A stretch of DNA of 64,000 nucleotides, taken from positions 1-64,000 of the forward strand of contig NZ_JBKHAQ010000001.1 in the NCBI RefSeq assembly GCF_046542825.1, written 5' to 3'. How positions within the stretch are numbered: the stretch's first letter is position 1; each line of letters opens with the position of its first letter. The notes beneath the pieces are model-generated. The model had not been told where the DNA came from and ran no database searches. It worked only from the letters and a program-made list of their open reading frames with translations. This document shows positions 39,738-47,744 of this stretch, one piece after another. This DNA comes from Rhodosalinus sp046542825 (lineage in GTDB: Bacteria; Pseudomonadota; Alphaproteobacteria; Rhodobacterales; Rhodobacteraceae). The position numbers and the translations under genes are program-made.

Positions 39738-40331
39738 ATGCGGATCGACTACTACTTCTTCACGGTCTCGCCCTTCGCCTGTCTGGCCGGCGACCGGCTG
39801 GAGCGGATCGCGGAGCGCCACGGCGCCGAGATCGTCTACAAGCCCGTGGACGCGGCTGCCCTCTTCGCGCGCACCGGCGGCCAGCCGCTACCCGAGCGTC
39901 CGCAGGCGCGCCGCGATTACCGGCTGCAGGAGTTGCGCCGGCAGGCGAAGAAGCGCGAGATGCCGATCGCCCTGCAGCCCGCGCATTTCCCGACCAATCC
40001 CGCGCCCTCGTCCTACGCGATCATCGCCGCGCAGGCAGACGGCGCGGGGGATACCGGCGCGCTGGTGCGCAACATCCTCACCGCCTGCTGGGTCGAGGAG
40101 CGCGACATCGCCGAGGACGCGGTGATCCGCGACTGCCTCGGGCGCGCGGGCTTCGATCCCGGCCTGGCCGACCGCGGCCTGCTGGCGGGGGCGGAAACCT
40201 ACGCCCGCAACCTCGAAGAGGCGGTGGAGGCCGGCGTCTTCGGGTCACCCTTCTACATCGTGGGCGACGAGCGGTTCTGGGGACAGGACCGGCTGGAGGA
40301 TCTGGACCTCCACCTCGCGGGCAGGCTCTGA
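39738..40331 (+). CDS. 2-hydroxychromene-2-carboxylate isomerase-like, DsbA-fold (kappa-GST)
   Basis: This 197-residue cytosolic protein is of the HCCA isomerase/kappa-class GST family: MRIDYYFFTVSPFACLAG replaces the DsbA CxxC with the Ser-type active site (SPFA), then PHFPTNPAPSSY-like QPAHFPTNPAPSSYAI and GVFGSPFYIVGDERFWGQDRL at the end. It may isomerise a glutathione-dependent aromatic intermediate, but no aromatic-degradation genes are near. It is two bases upstream of an alpha/beta hydrolase and likely co-transcribed with it. Confidence 0.88.
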   Translation: MRIDYYFFTVSPFACLAGDRLERIAERHGAEIVYKPVDAAALFARTGGQPLPERPQARRDYRLQELRRQAKKREMPIALQPAHFPTNPAPSSYAIIAAQADGAGDTGALVRNILTACWVEERDIAEDAVIRDCLGRAGFDPGLADRGLLAGAETYARNLEEAVEAGVFGSPFYIVGDERFWGQDRLEDLDLHLAGRL

Positions 40332-40333
40332 GC

Positions 40334-41182
40334 GTGGAAAGCGCCGGACCGGGCCGCGTGACCGCCGGCGGTTTTCCGACCTTTGTGCGGCGCTGGGGTC
40401 GCGGCGACCGGGCGGCGGTGCTGATCCACTGCTCGCTCGGGCAGTCCACGCTCTGGGAGGGCGTGGCGCAGCGGCTGTCGGATGCGCTGTCGATGACCGC
40501 CTTCGACCTGCCCGGCCACGGGCGCAGCGGCGCCTGGGAGGGGCCGGGCGACGTTCAGGCACAGGCCGTGGCGATGGCGGCGGACCTGATCGAGGGGCAG
40601 GCGGACCTGATCGGCCACAGCTTCGGGGCGACCGTGGCGCTGCGGCTGGCGGTGGAGCGGCCCGCGCTGGTGCGCAGCCTCGTGCTGATCGAACCCGTGT
40701 TCTTCCAGCTTCTGCCGGAGGACCGGCCCGACCTGATCGCGCGGCACGACGCCGAGATGGCGGATTACACCGCCGCGGCGGCGCGCGGGGACTGGGCGGA
40801 GGCCGCGCGCCTTTTCACCGCGAAATGGGGCGACGGTCGCCCCTGGGAGGATCTGAGCCCGGCGCAGCGGGAGACGCTGGCGCGCCGCATCCGGGTGGTC
40901 GAGGCAGCCTCTGCCGTGATCCGCGCCGACGGCGGGGAAGTGCTGCGCTCCGGCGCGCTGGGCCGGCTGGAGGTGCCGGTGCTGCTGATGGAGGGGGCGA
41001 AGAGCCCCGAGTATATCGCGGCGATCGACGCGGGCCTCGCCGCGCGTATCCCCGGCGCCCGGCGGGTCGTCATTCCCGGCGCGGGCCACATGCTGCCGGT
41101 GACGGATCCCGAAGACGTGGTTGAAGAGATCCGGAGGTTCCTGGACCTGCCGCACAAGGGGAGCGTTGCGCCCGAACGCTGA
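40334..41182 (+). CDS. Alpha/beta hydrolase
   Basis: This 282-residue protein has the alpha/beta-hydrolase fold: oxyanion region VLIHCSLGQSTLWEGVA, nucleophile elbow LIGHSFGATVALRLA (Ser in GHSFG), lid residues, and the catalytic His in VVIPGAGHMLPVTDPEDV. The expected acid position, in VLLMEGAKSPEYIAAI, has Glu/Lys where Asp is usual, so the triad acid may be shifted. The start is a GTG two bases after the isomerase stop, which points to coupled translation. Its substrate is unknown. Confidence 0.87.
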   Translation: MESAGPGRVTAGGFPTFVRRWGRGDRAAVLIHCSLGQSTLWEGVAQRLSDALSMTAFDLPGHGRSGAWEGPGDVQAQAVAMAADLIEGQADLIGHSFGATVALRLAVERPALVRSLVLIEPVFFQLLPEDRPDLIARHDAEMADYTAAAARGDWAEAARLFTAKWGDGRPWEDLSPAQRETLARRIRVVEAASAVIRADGGEVLRSGALGRLEVPVLLMEGAKSPEYIAAIDAGLAARIPGARRVVIPGAGHMLPVTDPEDVVEEIRRFLDLPHKGSVAPER

Positions 41183-41320
41183 CGCGGCCTCGACCTTGGG
41201 TATCGTCAGAGCGGGGAAAGCGCCGGTATCGGCTGAAGAGGCCCCCGCACGCGGCCGGGCGCGTCCCGGATAGGCGGGCCGGCCGGGTGCGGAGCGCGTC
41301 TTGCAACGCCCGGCACCGCC

Positions 41321-41935
41321 TCAGCCCTCGCGCTTGCGGCCGATCCGGGGCTCGGTCCCTGCGCGGATGCGGGCGATGTTGTCGCCGTGGCGCCAGAGCA
41401 CGACAATTGCCAGCGCGGCGGCGAGCGCTGCTGTCTCGCCCCGGCCCAGCAGCACGGCCCAGAGTGGCGAGAGCGCGGCCGCAACCAGCGCGGCGAGCGA
41501 CGAGAGGCGGGTGACTGCCGCCGTTGCGAGCCAGGTCGCGCAGGCAGCGAGGCCCAGGGGCCAGGCCAGCGCCAGCAGCGTGCCGAGGAAGGTCGCCACC
41601 CCCTTGCCGCCGTCGAACCGCAGCCAGACCGGGAAGCAGTGCCCGAGAAAGGCGGCGAGCCCGGCCACCTGCGCGGCGTCCTCGCCCGCCATGGCGCGCG
41701 CGAGCAGCACTGCCGCGGCCCCCTTGCCGCTGTCGAGGATCAGGGTGGCTGCCGCGGCGCTCTTGCTGCCGGTGCGCAGCACGTTGGTCGCACCGATGTT
41801 GCCCGAACCGATCGCGCGCAGGTCGCCCAGCCCGAAGGCCCGCGTGATGACGAGGCCGAAGGGCACCGAGCCCAGCAGGTAGCCGGCGGCGGCCCAGAGG
41901 AGCAGCAGGAGCCATGCGGTCTCGAGCGGGGGCAT
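41321..41935 (-). CDS. plsY: Acyl-phosphate:glycerol-3-phosphate acyltransferase PlsY
   Basis: This 204-residue inner-membrane enzyme makes lysophosphatidic acid from acyl-phosphate, the first acylation in phospholipid synthesis. The three conserved cytosolic motifs are visible: GSVPFGLVITRAFGLGDLR with IGSGNIGATNVLR, then LGHCFPVWLRFDGGKGVATFLGT, then VLWRHGDNIARIRAGTEPRIG. Several transmembrane helices lie between them. It starts in a TGATG one-base overlap with the pyrC-like stop and is the last gene of the pyrB operon. Confidence 0.96.
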   Translation of the reverse strand: MPPLETAWLLLLLWAAAGYLLGSVPFGLVITRAFGLGDLRAIGSGNIGATNVLRTGSKSAAAATLILDSGKGAAAVLLARAMAGEDAAQVAGLAAFLGHCFPVWLRFDGGKGVATFLGTLLALAWPLGLAACATWLATAAVTRLSSLAALVAAALSPLWAVLLGRGETAALAAALAIVVLWRHGDNIARIRAGTEPRIGRKREG

Positions 41936-43215
41936 CAGGCCTCTCCGTGGATGCGGCGCCCGCCGACCCAGGTGCCCAGCACCCGGCCCTGCAGCAATGC
42001 GCCGTCGTAGGGCGTGTTCTTCGATTTCGACTGCATCGTCCAGCGGTCCAGACGGAACGGCGCGTCGGGGTCGAAGAGCACGAGATCGGCGGGCGCGCCC
42101 GCGCGCAGGGTGCCTGCCTCCAGGCCCAGCCGGCGCGCGGGATTGAGCGCCAGCGCGCGGAAGAGCGCGGGCAGGTCCAGCGCGCCGGCGTGGTAGAGGC
42201 GCAGCGCGGCCGGCAGCAGCGTTTCCAGTCCCACGGCGCCGGGCGCGGCCTCTTCGAAGGGCAGGCGCTTGCTTTCCTCGTCCTGCGGCGTGTGCATCGA
42301 GCAGAGCAAGTCAATCAGCCCCGTGCGCAGCGCCTCGACCACCGACAGGCGATCTTCCTCCGACCGCAGCGGCGGGGTGAGCTTGAAGAAGGTGCGATAG
42401 TCCCCGACGTCGAGCTCGTTGAGGGTCAGGTGATGCACGCTGACGCCCGCGGTGACGTCGAAGCCGTTCGATTTCGCGCGCTCCAGCGCGGGCAGGGCGC
42501 GGGCGGTGGTGATCTGGTCGAAATGCACGCGCGCGCCGGTCATCTCCACCAGCGCAACATCGCGGTCGAGGCCCATGCGCTCGGCCATCGGCGAGACGGC
42601 GGGCAGACCCTTGAGCGTGGCGAACTTGCCGCCGGTGGCCGCGGCCCCGCGCGACAGCCCCGGTTCCTGCGGGTGCAGGACGGCCAGCGCACCCAGCCCG
42701 CGGGCATAGGTCAGGGCGCGCGAGAGCACGCGCGCATCCGCCGTGACGCGGAAGGCATCGGTGAAAGCCACGGCGCCCGCGTCGCGCAGGAAGCCGATCT
42801 CGGTCATCTCGCGCCCCTCGCAGCCCTTGGTGAGCGCGGCCATGGGGTGGATGCGGACGCCACCCGCCTCGCCCGCGCGGCGGCGGACGAAATCCAGCGC
42901 CTCCGGCGTGTCGAGCGGCGGCAGCGTGTCGGGGCGGGTGATCAGCGTGGTGACGCCGCCCGCCGCGGCCGCGCGGCCCGCCGAGCGGAAGCTTTCCTTG
43001 TGCCGTTCGCCCGGCTCGCCGATCTTCACGCCCCAGTCCACGATGCCGGGGGCGAGGCAGCGGCCGCGCGCATCGATCCGCTCATCGGCCCCGGGCGGGG
43101 CCTCTTCGCCGCTCAGGCCCGCGATCCGGCCGTCGCGGATCAGCAGCCAGCCGCGGGTCTCGCGCGCGGCCTCGGGGTCGATCAGGCGCGCGTTCTGGAT
43201 CAGGATGGAGGTCAC
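41935..43215 (-). CDS. pyrC: Dihydroorotase-like protein lacking metal ligands (PyrC')
   Basis: This 426-residue amidohydrolase-fold protein is clearly of the dihydroorotase family, but key ligands are gone. The usual DxHxHxREPG reads D60-W-G-V-K-I-G-EPGERHKESF, so both His are replaced (Gly62, Lys64) and Arg66 is Gly. The usual TDHAPH loop reads CSMHTPQDEESK, losing the catalytic Asp. It should therefore be catalytically inert. Such pseudo-dihydroorotases form complexes that stabilise aspartate carbamoyltransferase, and pyrB lies three genes upstream in the same operon. Start is GTG in a GTGA overlap with the preceding gene. An active dihydroorotase must be elsewhere. Confidence 0.92.
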   Translation of the reverse strand: MTSILIQNARLIDPEAARETRGWLLIRDGRIAGLSGEEAPPGADERIDARGRCLAPGIVDWGVKIGEPGERHKESFRSAGRAAAAGGVTTLITRPDTLPPLDTPEALDFVRRRAGEAGGVRIHPMAALTKGCEGREMTEIGFLRDAGAVAFTDAFRVTADARVLSRALTYARGLGALAVLHPQEPGLSRGAAATGGKFATLKGLPAVSPMAERMGLDRDVALVEMTGARVHFDQITTARALPALERAKSNGFDVTAGVSVHHLTLNELDVGDYRTFFKLTPPLRSEEDRLSVVEALRTGLIDLLCSMHTPQDEESKRLPFEEAAPGAVGLETLLPAALRLYHAGALDLPALFRALALNPARRLGLEAGTLRAGAPADLVLFDPDAPFRLDRWTMQSKSKNTPYDGALLQGRVLGTWVGGRRIHGEA

Positions 43216-43601
43216 AGGGTCCTCCCCGCGGCCTGCCGGATCGCGGCGAGCACCGCCTCTCGGTCGGCGAGATACTTGATCAGGTGCTTGTCGCCGCCGC
43301 GCGTCACCACCTGTACGGCGCTGCCGAGGGGACGCAGGCGTTCGATCTGGTCCAGCGCCACGCGCCGCCCGCCGGGGCCGTGCAGCGCGCCGTCCTCGAT
43401 GCGCCACTCGTGCCCCAGTTCCTCGGAGGCGAGATACCAGGCGCGGACGCCGACGGCGGCAAGGCCCGCGACGGCGCCGGTCCAGACATGCGGGTTTCCG
43501 ATCGCCCAGAGCACGGCCATCGCGCCCGCCATCGCCAGCGCCGCCATCCAGGCGTGATCGCGGATGTAGGTGGCCCGGTCGGGGCGGAAGACCGTGCTCA
43601 T
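43212..43601 (-). CDS. Small two-TM membrane protein of the pyrimidine operon
   Basis: This 129-residue protein has two hydrophobic helices (AWMAALAMAGAMAVLWAIG and VWTGAVAGLAAVGVRAWYLA). A cytosolic beta-rich tail follows (HEWRIEDGALHGPGGRRVALDQIERLRPLG, given here by its key run VALDQIERLRPLG), resembling a bacterial PH-like domain. The function is unknown. It overlaps both neighbours by four bases (ATGA and GTGA), so it is translated with the pyr genes. Why a membrane protein sits between pyrB and pyrC is not known. Confidence 0.8.
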   Translation of the reverse strand: MSTVFRPDRATYIRDHAWMAALAMAGAMAVLWAIGNPHVWTGAVAGLAAVGVRAWYLASEELGHEWRIEDGALHGPGGRRVALDQIERLRPLGSAVQVVTRGGDKHLIKYLADREAVLAAIRQAAGRTL

Positions 43602-44155
43602 CTGCCGCCCCCCAGCACCACCGCGGCGACGAGGAGCGCCAGCACCAAAAGCGCCAGAAGCGCCAGAACCGGCGATGTGCGCCGCGCGGGCGGGGGCGGG
43701 ACCGGCGCGGGCGAGATCGTTCCGTGGCCGGACCCGGACCCAAGCGCGATGCGCGGGGTCTGGCCCCCTTCCTCGGTCAGCCGCGCGACGAGCCGCAGGG
43801 GCGCGCGCACCTCCAGCCGTTGCGGCTTGCCGCCGAAGGCGCTGGACATGGTCACGGCCACATGGCCCGTGAGCGCGTCGAGCCGGCCGCGCAGCGACGC
43901 GAGTTCGTCCTCGGGGAGTCCGTAGCCTTCGGCGAGATAGGTGGACAGCGACATCGCGCCCAGGTCGGCCACGCGGATCACCTCGGCATAGGTGCGGTCG
44001 AAGGGATCGGCGCCCAGCGCGCGGGCGAGCGGGTCGTCGCCCTCGTCGGAGCCTTCGGGCGCGCGCCAGCGCTCCGCCTCCGCTTCGGGCAGATCGAGGG
44101 CGAAGACGCGGATCACGCCGGCCTCGTGCGCGGGCAGGTCGATGGGCTCGCTCAT
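43598..44155 (-). CDS. Predicted tail-anchored protein of the pyrimidine operon
   Basis: This 185-residue protein has a soluble N-terminal part (MSEPIDLPAHEAGVIRVFALDL...AMSLSTYLAEGYGL), then a proline-rich linker (APVPPPPARR) and one C-terminal transmembrane helix (SPVLALLALLVLALLVAAVVL). This is the layout of a tail-anchored membrane protein. The N-part includes TGHVAVTMSSAFGGKPQRLEV, a beta-rich segment I do not recognise. It overlaps pyrB and the next gene by four bases each. It may recruit something to the membrane; that is inference only. Confidence 0.78.
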   Translation of the reverse strand: MSEPIDLPAHEAGVIRVFALDLPEAEAERWRAPEGSDEGDDPLARALGADPFDRTYAEVIRVADLGAMSLSTYLAEGYGLPEDELASLRGRLDALTGHVAVTMSSAFGGKPQRLEVRAPLRLVARLTEEGGQTPRIALGSGSGHGTISPAPVPPPPARRTSPVLALLALLVLALLVAAVVLGGGR

Positions 44156-45102
44156 GCCGTGACCTCGGCCGCGGCCTCGCGCCAGTTGCGGGCGAGCAGA
44201 TGCATCGCCGCCATGCGCACGGCCACGCCCATCTCGACCTGATCGCGGATCACCGAGCGGTTGATGTCGTCGGCAAGCGTGCCGTCGATCTCGACCCCGC
44301 GGTTCATCGGGCCGGGGTGCATCACGATGGCGTCAGGTTTCGCATGCGTGAGCTTGTCGTGGTCGAGCCCGTAGCGGTGGTAATACTCGCGCTCGGACGG
44401 GACGAAGCCGCCGTCCATCCGCTCGCGCTGGAGCCGCAGCATCATCACCACGTCGACGTCGCGCAGGCCCTCCTCCATGTCGCCAAAGACCTCGACGCCG
44501 AAGGCGTCGATGCCCGCGGGCAGCAGGGTGGGCGGCGCGATCAGCCGGATGCGGTTTTCCATGCGGTTGAGCAGCAGGATGTTCGACCGCGCGACGCGGG
44601 AATGCGCGATATCGCCGCAGATCGCGACCGACAGGCGGTGCAGCCGCCCCTTCGCCCGGCGGATGGTGAGCGCGTCGAGCAGCGCCTGCGTGGGATGTTC
44701 GTGCCGGCCGTCGCCCGCGTTCAGCACCGCGCAGGTGACCTTTTCGGCCAGCAGATTCACCGCGCCCGACTGCGGGTGCCGCACCACCAGCAGGTCGGGC
44801 CGCATGGCGTTGAGCGTGGTCGCGGTGTCGATCAGCGTCTCGCCCTTCTTCAGCGAACTGGCCTGCATCGCCATGTTCATCACGTCCGCGCCCAGTCGCT
44901 TGCCTGCCAGCTCGAAGCTGGCCTGGGTGCGGGTGGAGGCCTCGAAGAACATGTTGATCTGCGTGGCGCCGGCAAGCGCGTCTGCGTGGCGGGCGGGCTG
45001 GCGATTGAAGGCGACGTAGCTGTCGGCGAGGTCGAGAATCTCGGTGATCGCGGCGGGGCTGAGCGGCTCGATGCCCAGAAGATGTCGGTCGGTGAAGCCC
45101 AT
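44152..45102 (-). CDS. pyrB: Aspartate carbamoyltransferase catalytic subunit
   Basis: PyrB (316 residues) joins carbamoyl phosphate and aspartate in de novo pyrimidine synthesis. The carbamoyl-phosphate loop FFEASTRTQASFELAGKRLG, the mobile-loop SLKKGETLIDT, HEHPTQALLDALTI, ICGDIAHSRVARSNI and the terminal MHPGPMNRGVEI are all present. The start MGFTDRHLLGIEPL has GAGGG upstream; an earlier ATG 18 codons upstream is not family-like. It is the first gene of a five-gene operon (pyrB, tail-anchored protein, two-TM protein, pyrC-like, plsY) with overlapping starts and stops throughout. No pyrI is present. Confidence 0.96.
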   Translation of the reverse strand: MGFTDRHLLGIEPLSPAAITEILDLADSYVAFNRQPARHADALAGATQINMFFEASTRTQASFELAGKRLGADVMNMAMQASSLKKGETLIDTATTLNAMRPDLLVVRHPQSGAVNLLAEKVTCAVLNAGDGRHEHPTQALLDALTIRRAKGRLHRLSVAICGDIAHSRVARSNILLLNRMENRIRLIAPPTLLPAGIDAFGVEVFGDMEEGLRDVDVVMMLRLQRERMDGGFVPSEREYYHRYGLDHDKLTHAKPDAIVMHPGPMNRGVEIDGTLADDINRSVIRDQVEMGVAVRMAAMHLLARNWREAAAEVTA

Positions 45103-45193
45103 GCGCGCCCTCTTCGCCGCTGGCGTCGGTATAGGACCCGCGACGGGGCGGGGCAAGGCGCGGCTGTGCCGCGCGGGTGGCGGTCAGGGAGAT

Positions 45194-45255
45194 GAATTTT
45201 CGATCGAAAATTCTTCGGACGGGCTGCTTCCGAAAAATCTTCGCAGAAGATTTTT
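45194..45255. repeat. AT-type composite palindrome between divergent genes
   Basis: A perfect 20-base palindrome GAATTTTCGATCGAAAATTC (45194-45213) is followed 19 bases later by a hairpin with arms AAAAATCTTC and GAAGATTTTT around GCA (45233-45255). It matches the element at 4561-4632 in layout (dyad, ~20-base spacer, hairpin) and in core words. Here it lies between the starts of divergent pyrB and UDG-like genes, so it is not simply a terminator. Confidence 0.8.
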
Positions 45256-45316
45256 CTTCGCGCGCACCACCTGCGGCGGGCTGGCGGCCTCTTGCCGCGC
45301 GCACTACTCTCGGATC

Positions 45317-46105
45317 ATGGAGTCCGCGATCGACTGGCACACCGCGAAGGCCCTGCTGGAATGGCAGGTCGAGCTCGGCGCGACCGAGGCCATCGGCGAT
45401 GCGCCGGTGGATCGCTTCGCGGAGGCGGAGGCGGCGGCGCAGGCCGCTGCCGCCGCGCAGGAGGCGCCCGTCGCCACGCCTCAGTCCGCCGGGGCACGGA
45501 CGGACCCCGTGGCAGAGGCGGAGGCCGCGGCGCGCGGCGCCGCGGATCTCGATGCCTTGCGCGCGGCGCTTGCGGCCTATCCGCATTGTGCGCTGAAGCA
45601 GGGCGCGCGCAGCCTTGTCTTCGCCGACGGGCGGGCGGGCGCGCGGGTGATGATCGTGGGCGAGGCGCCCGGACGCGAGGAGGATCTGGAGGGGCGGCCC
45701 TTCGTCGGGCGGGCCGGCAGGCTGCTGGACCGGATGCTTGCCGCCATCGGCCTCGACCGCGCAGCCGCGGCGCCCGAAGGCTCGGTCTACATCACCAACG
45801 TCCTGCCCTGGCGCCCGCCGCGCAACCGCGAGCCCACGGCGGAGGAGACGGCGATGATGCTGCCCTTCCTGCGCCGGCACATCGCGCTTGCCGCGCCGGA
45901 GGTGCTGGTCGTGATGGGCAATTCCAGCGCGCAGGCGCTGCTGGGCCGCAGGGGCATCACCCGGCTGCGCGGGCAGTGGGACGAGGCGCTGGGCCTGCCC
46001 GCGCTGCCGATGCTGCATCCCGCCTACCTGCTGCGCAATCCGCACGCCAGGCGCATGGCCTGGGAGGACATGCTGACGCTCGCCGCGCGGCTGGAGGGCG
46101 CATGA
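45317..46105 (+). CDS. Uracil-DNA glycosylase-like protein without iron-sulfur cysteines
   Basis: This 262-residue protein is of the UDG superfamily, nearest the family 4/5 type: motif A VMIVGEAPGREEDLEGRPFVGRAGRLLDRML (key run VGEAPGREEDLEGRPFVGRA), then VYITNVLPWRPPRNREPT and motif B LPMLHPAYLLRNP with His234. It should remove uracil from DNA. Family 4 proteins carry four Cys for a 4Fe-4S cluster; here there is only one Cys (C91). An alanine-rich linker (residues 36-75) precedes the domain. It is the first of four overlapping genes with lysE, moaB and NUDIX, divergent from pyrB. Confidence 0.87.
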   Translation: MESAIDWHTAKALLEWQVELGATEAIGDAPVDRFAEAEAAAQAAAAAQEAPVATPQSAGARTDPVAEAEAAARGAADLDALRAALAAYPHCALKQGARSLVFADGRAGARVMIVGEAPGREEDLEGRPFVGRAGRLLDRMLAAIGLDRAAAAPEGSVYITNVLPWRPPRNREPTAEETAMMLPFLRRHIALAAPEVLVVMGNSSAQALLGRRGITRLRGQWDEALGLPALPMLHPAYLLRNPHARRMAWEDMLTLAARLEGA

Positions 46106-46728
46106 TCGACCCGCTCGTCCTGCTGGCTTTCCTGCCGGCCGCGCTTGCGCTGAACCTGACGCCGGGGGCGGACATGATGTTCGCGCTGGCGCAGGGGCTG
46201 TCGGGTGGACGCCGCGCGGCGCTCGGCGCCGCGGCCGGCATCTCCGCCGGCGTCATGCTGCATGCCCTCGCGGCGGGGCTGGGCCTTGCCGCGCTGATCG
46301 CGGCGCATCCCGCCGCGCTGGAGGCGATCCGCTGGCTGGGCGCGGGGTATCTGCTGTGGCTGGCAGTTCAGGTGTTGCGCCGCCCGCCGGCGCAGGTCAG
46401 CGCCGCTGCCATGCCGGCGGCGCGCGCCTTTCGGGCGGGGCTTGCGGTGAACCTGCTGAACCCGAAGGTCATCCTTTTCACGCTGGCCTTCCTGCCGCAG
46501 TTCGTGCGCCCCGCCGAGGGCGCGATCCTGGCGCAGTTCCTGATCCTTGGCGGGCTGCTGGCGCTGGGCGGCCTTCTGGTCAACGGGGCGGTCGGCCTGT
46601 CGGCAGGCAGGGCCGCCGCCCGTCTCGTGCGGGCGCCGCGCGCGCGGCGGATCGCCGCCCTGGTCTCTGCCGGCATCTTCGGGGCGCTTGCACTGCGCCT
46701 TGTCCTTGGCGCAAGGTCCGCAGCATGA
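46102..46728 (+). CDS. LysE family translocator
   Basis: This 208-residue inner-membrane protein of the LysE/RhtB type exports amino acids or related compounds. It has about six transmembrane helices and the family signature FLPAALALNLTPGADMMFALAQGLSGGRRAALGA (key run LNLTPGADMMFALAQGLSGG), then RAFRAGLAVNLLNPKVILFTLAFLPQFV. The ATG overlaps the UDG-like stop by four bases and its own stop overlaps moaB, so it lies mid-operon. Its substrate is not inferable. Confidence 0.92.
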   Translation: MIDPLVLLAFLPAALALNLTPGADMMFALAQGLSGGRRAALGAAAGISAGVMLHALAAGLGLAALIAAHPAALEAIRWLGAGYLLWLAVQVLRRPPAQVSAAAMPAARAFRAGLAVNLLNPKVILFTLAFLPQFVRPAEGAILAQFLILGGLLALGGLLVNGAVGLSAGRAAARLVRAPRARRIAALVSAGIFGALALRLVLGARSAA

Positions 46729-47267
46729 GCCGCATCGACCAGTCGCGCGAGTTCCTGCCCGTTCGCATTGCCGTGCTGACCGTGAGCGACACGCGCACGC
46801 CGGAGGACGACCGCTCGGGCGCCGCCCTGGTGGAGCGGATCGAGCAGGCGCGGCACGTCCTGGCAGACCGCCGCATCCTGCCCGACGAGCGCGAGATGAT
46901 CGCGGAGCAGCTTCGCCGCTGGGTGGCCGACCCGGACATCGACGTCGTGCTGACGACCGGCGGGACAGGCCTCACCGGCCGCGACGTGACGGTGGAGGCG
47001 CACCGCGACGTCTACGAAAAGGAGATCGATGCCTTCGGCACGATCTTCGCGCTGGTCTCCTGGCAGAAGATCGGCACCTCCGCGGTGCAGAGCCGCGCGA
47101 CGGCCGGGGTGGCGGGGGGCACCTATCTCTTCGCGCTGCCGGGCAGCCCCTCGGCCTGCCGCGATGCCTGGGACGCGATCCTTGGCCCGCAGTTCGACTA
47201 TCGCCACAGGCCCTGCAACTTCGTCGAGATCCTGCCGCGGCTCGACGAGCACCGCCGCCGAAAGTGA
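46725..47267 (+). CDS. moaB: Molybdenum cofactor biosynthesis protein MoaB
   Basis: This 180-residue MogA/MoaB-fold protein binds molybdopterin, with signatures FLPVRIAVLTVSDTRTPEDD, TTGGTGLTGRDVTVEAHRDV, SWQKIGTSAVQSRATAGVAGG and FALPGSPSACRDAWDAIL. MoaB probably adenylylates molybdopterin in some bacteria, though in E. coli its role is dispensable. It is joined to lysE upstream (ATGA) and to the NUDIX gene (GTGA) downstream. No other moa, moe or mog genes lie nearby. Confidence 0.95.
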   Translation: MSRIDQSREFLPVRIAVLTVSDTRTPEDDRSGAALVERIEQARHVLADRRILPDEREMIAEQLRRWVADPDIDVVLTTGGTGLTGRDVTVEAHRDVYEKEIDAFGTIFALVSWQKIGTSAVQSRATAGVAGGTYLFALPGSPSACRDAWDAILGPQFDYRHRPCNFVEILPRLDEHRRRK

Positions 47268-47701
47268 GCGGGTTCCGCAGGCTGGGTGCCCTGCCCGAGG
47301 CGGAGGGCTGGCAGGGCGCGCTGGTCATGGCGCAGGACGGCGCGGGCCGCGTGCTGATGCAGTTGCGCGACGACCGTCCCGACATCGCAGCGCCCGGGCA
47401 CTGGGGGCTCTTCGGCGGCGGCGTCGAGCCGGGCGAGAAACTGGTCGAAGCCGCGGTGCGCGAATTCCGGGAAGAGACGGGCGTCTGGCTGTCGGAGCAT
47501 GAACTGGCGCCGCTGGTGCGGGTGCCCTCCCACGCGCGCGCCGACGGGGTGCTCTATGTCTTCCATACCGACCGGCGGGTCGCGCCGGGCGATCTGCGGC
47601 TGGGCGAAGGGGCGGGTTTCGCCTTTCTCACTCCGGCGCAGCTTCTGCGTTTCGACGTGATCGAGCCGTTGCGCCCGCTCTTTGCGGAAATGTTCGACTG
47701 A
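47264..47701 (+). CDS. NUDIX hydrolase
   Basis: This 145-residue pyrophosphohydrolase has an intact NUDIX box, GGGVEPGEKLVEAAVREFREETGVWL (key run GGGVEPGEKLVEAAVREFRE, then ET), which is the G-x5-E-x7-REUxEExGU pattern. The N-part binds the base (GALVMAQDGAGRVLMQLRDD). Substrate could be an oxidised nucleotide, NAD or a nucleotide-sugar. A GTG start inside the moaB stop (GTGA) gives the full domain and fits the operon pattern. It is the last gene before the RND adaptor. Confidence 0.93.
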   Translation: MSGFRRLGALPEAEGWQGALVMAQDGAGRVLMQLRDDRPDIAAPGHWGLFGGGVEPGEKLVEAAVREFREETGVWLSEHELAPLVRVPSHARADGVLYVFHTDRRVAPGDLRLGEGAGFAFLTPAQLLRFDVIEPLRPLFAEMFD

Positions 47702-47744
47702 GCGCGACGGAAGGGCGCATCCGTGACGCAGGAACCGCGCGGGC

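Noticed and set aside
41914..43557. Plus-strand open frame of 547 codons opposite pyrC
   Set aside because: It is a shadow of the pyrC-like gene, with no recognised motifs.
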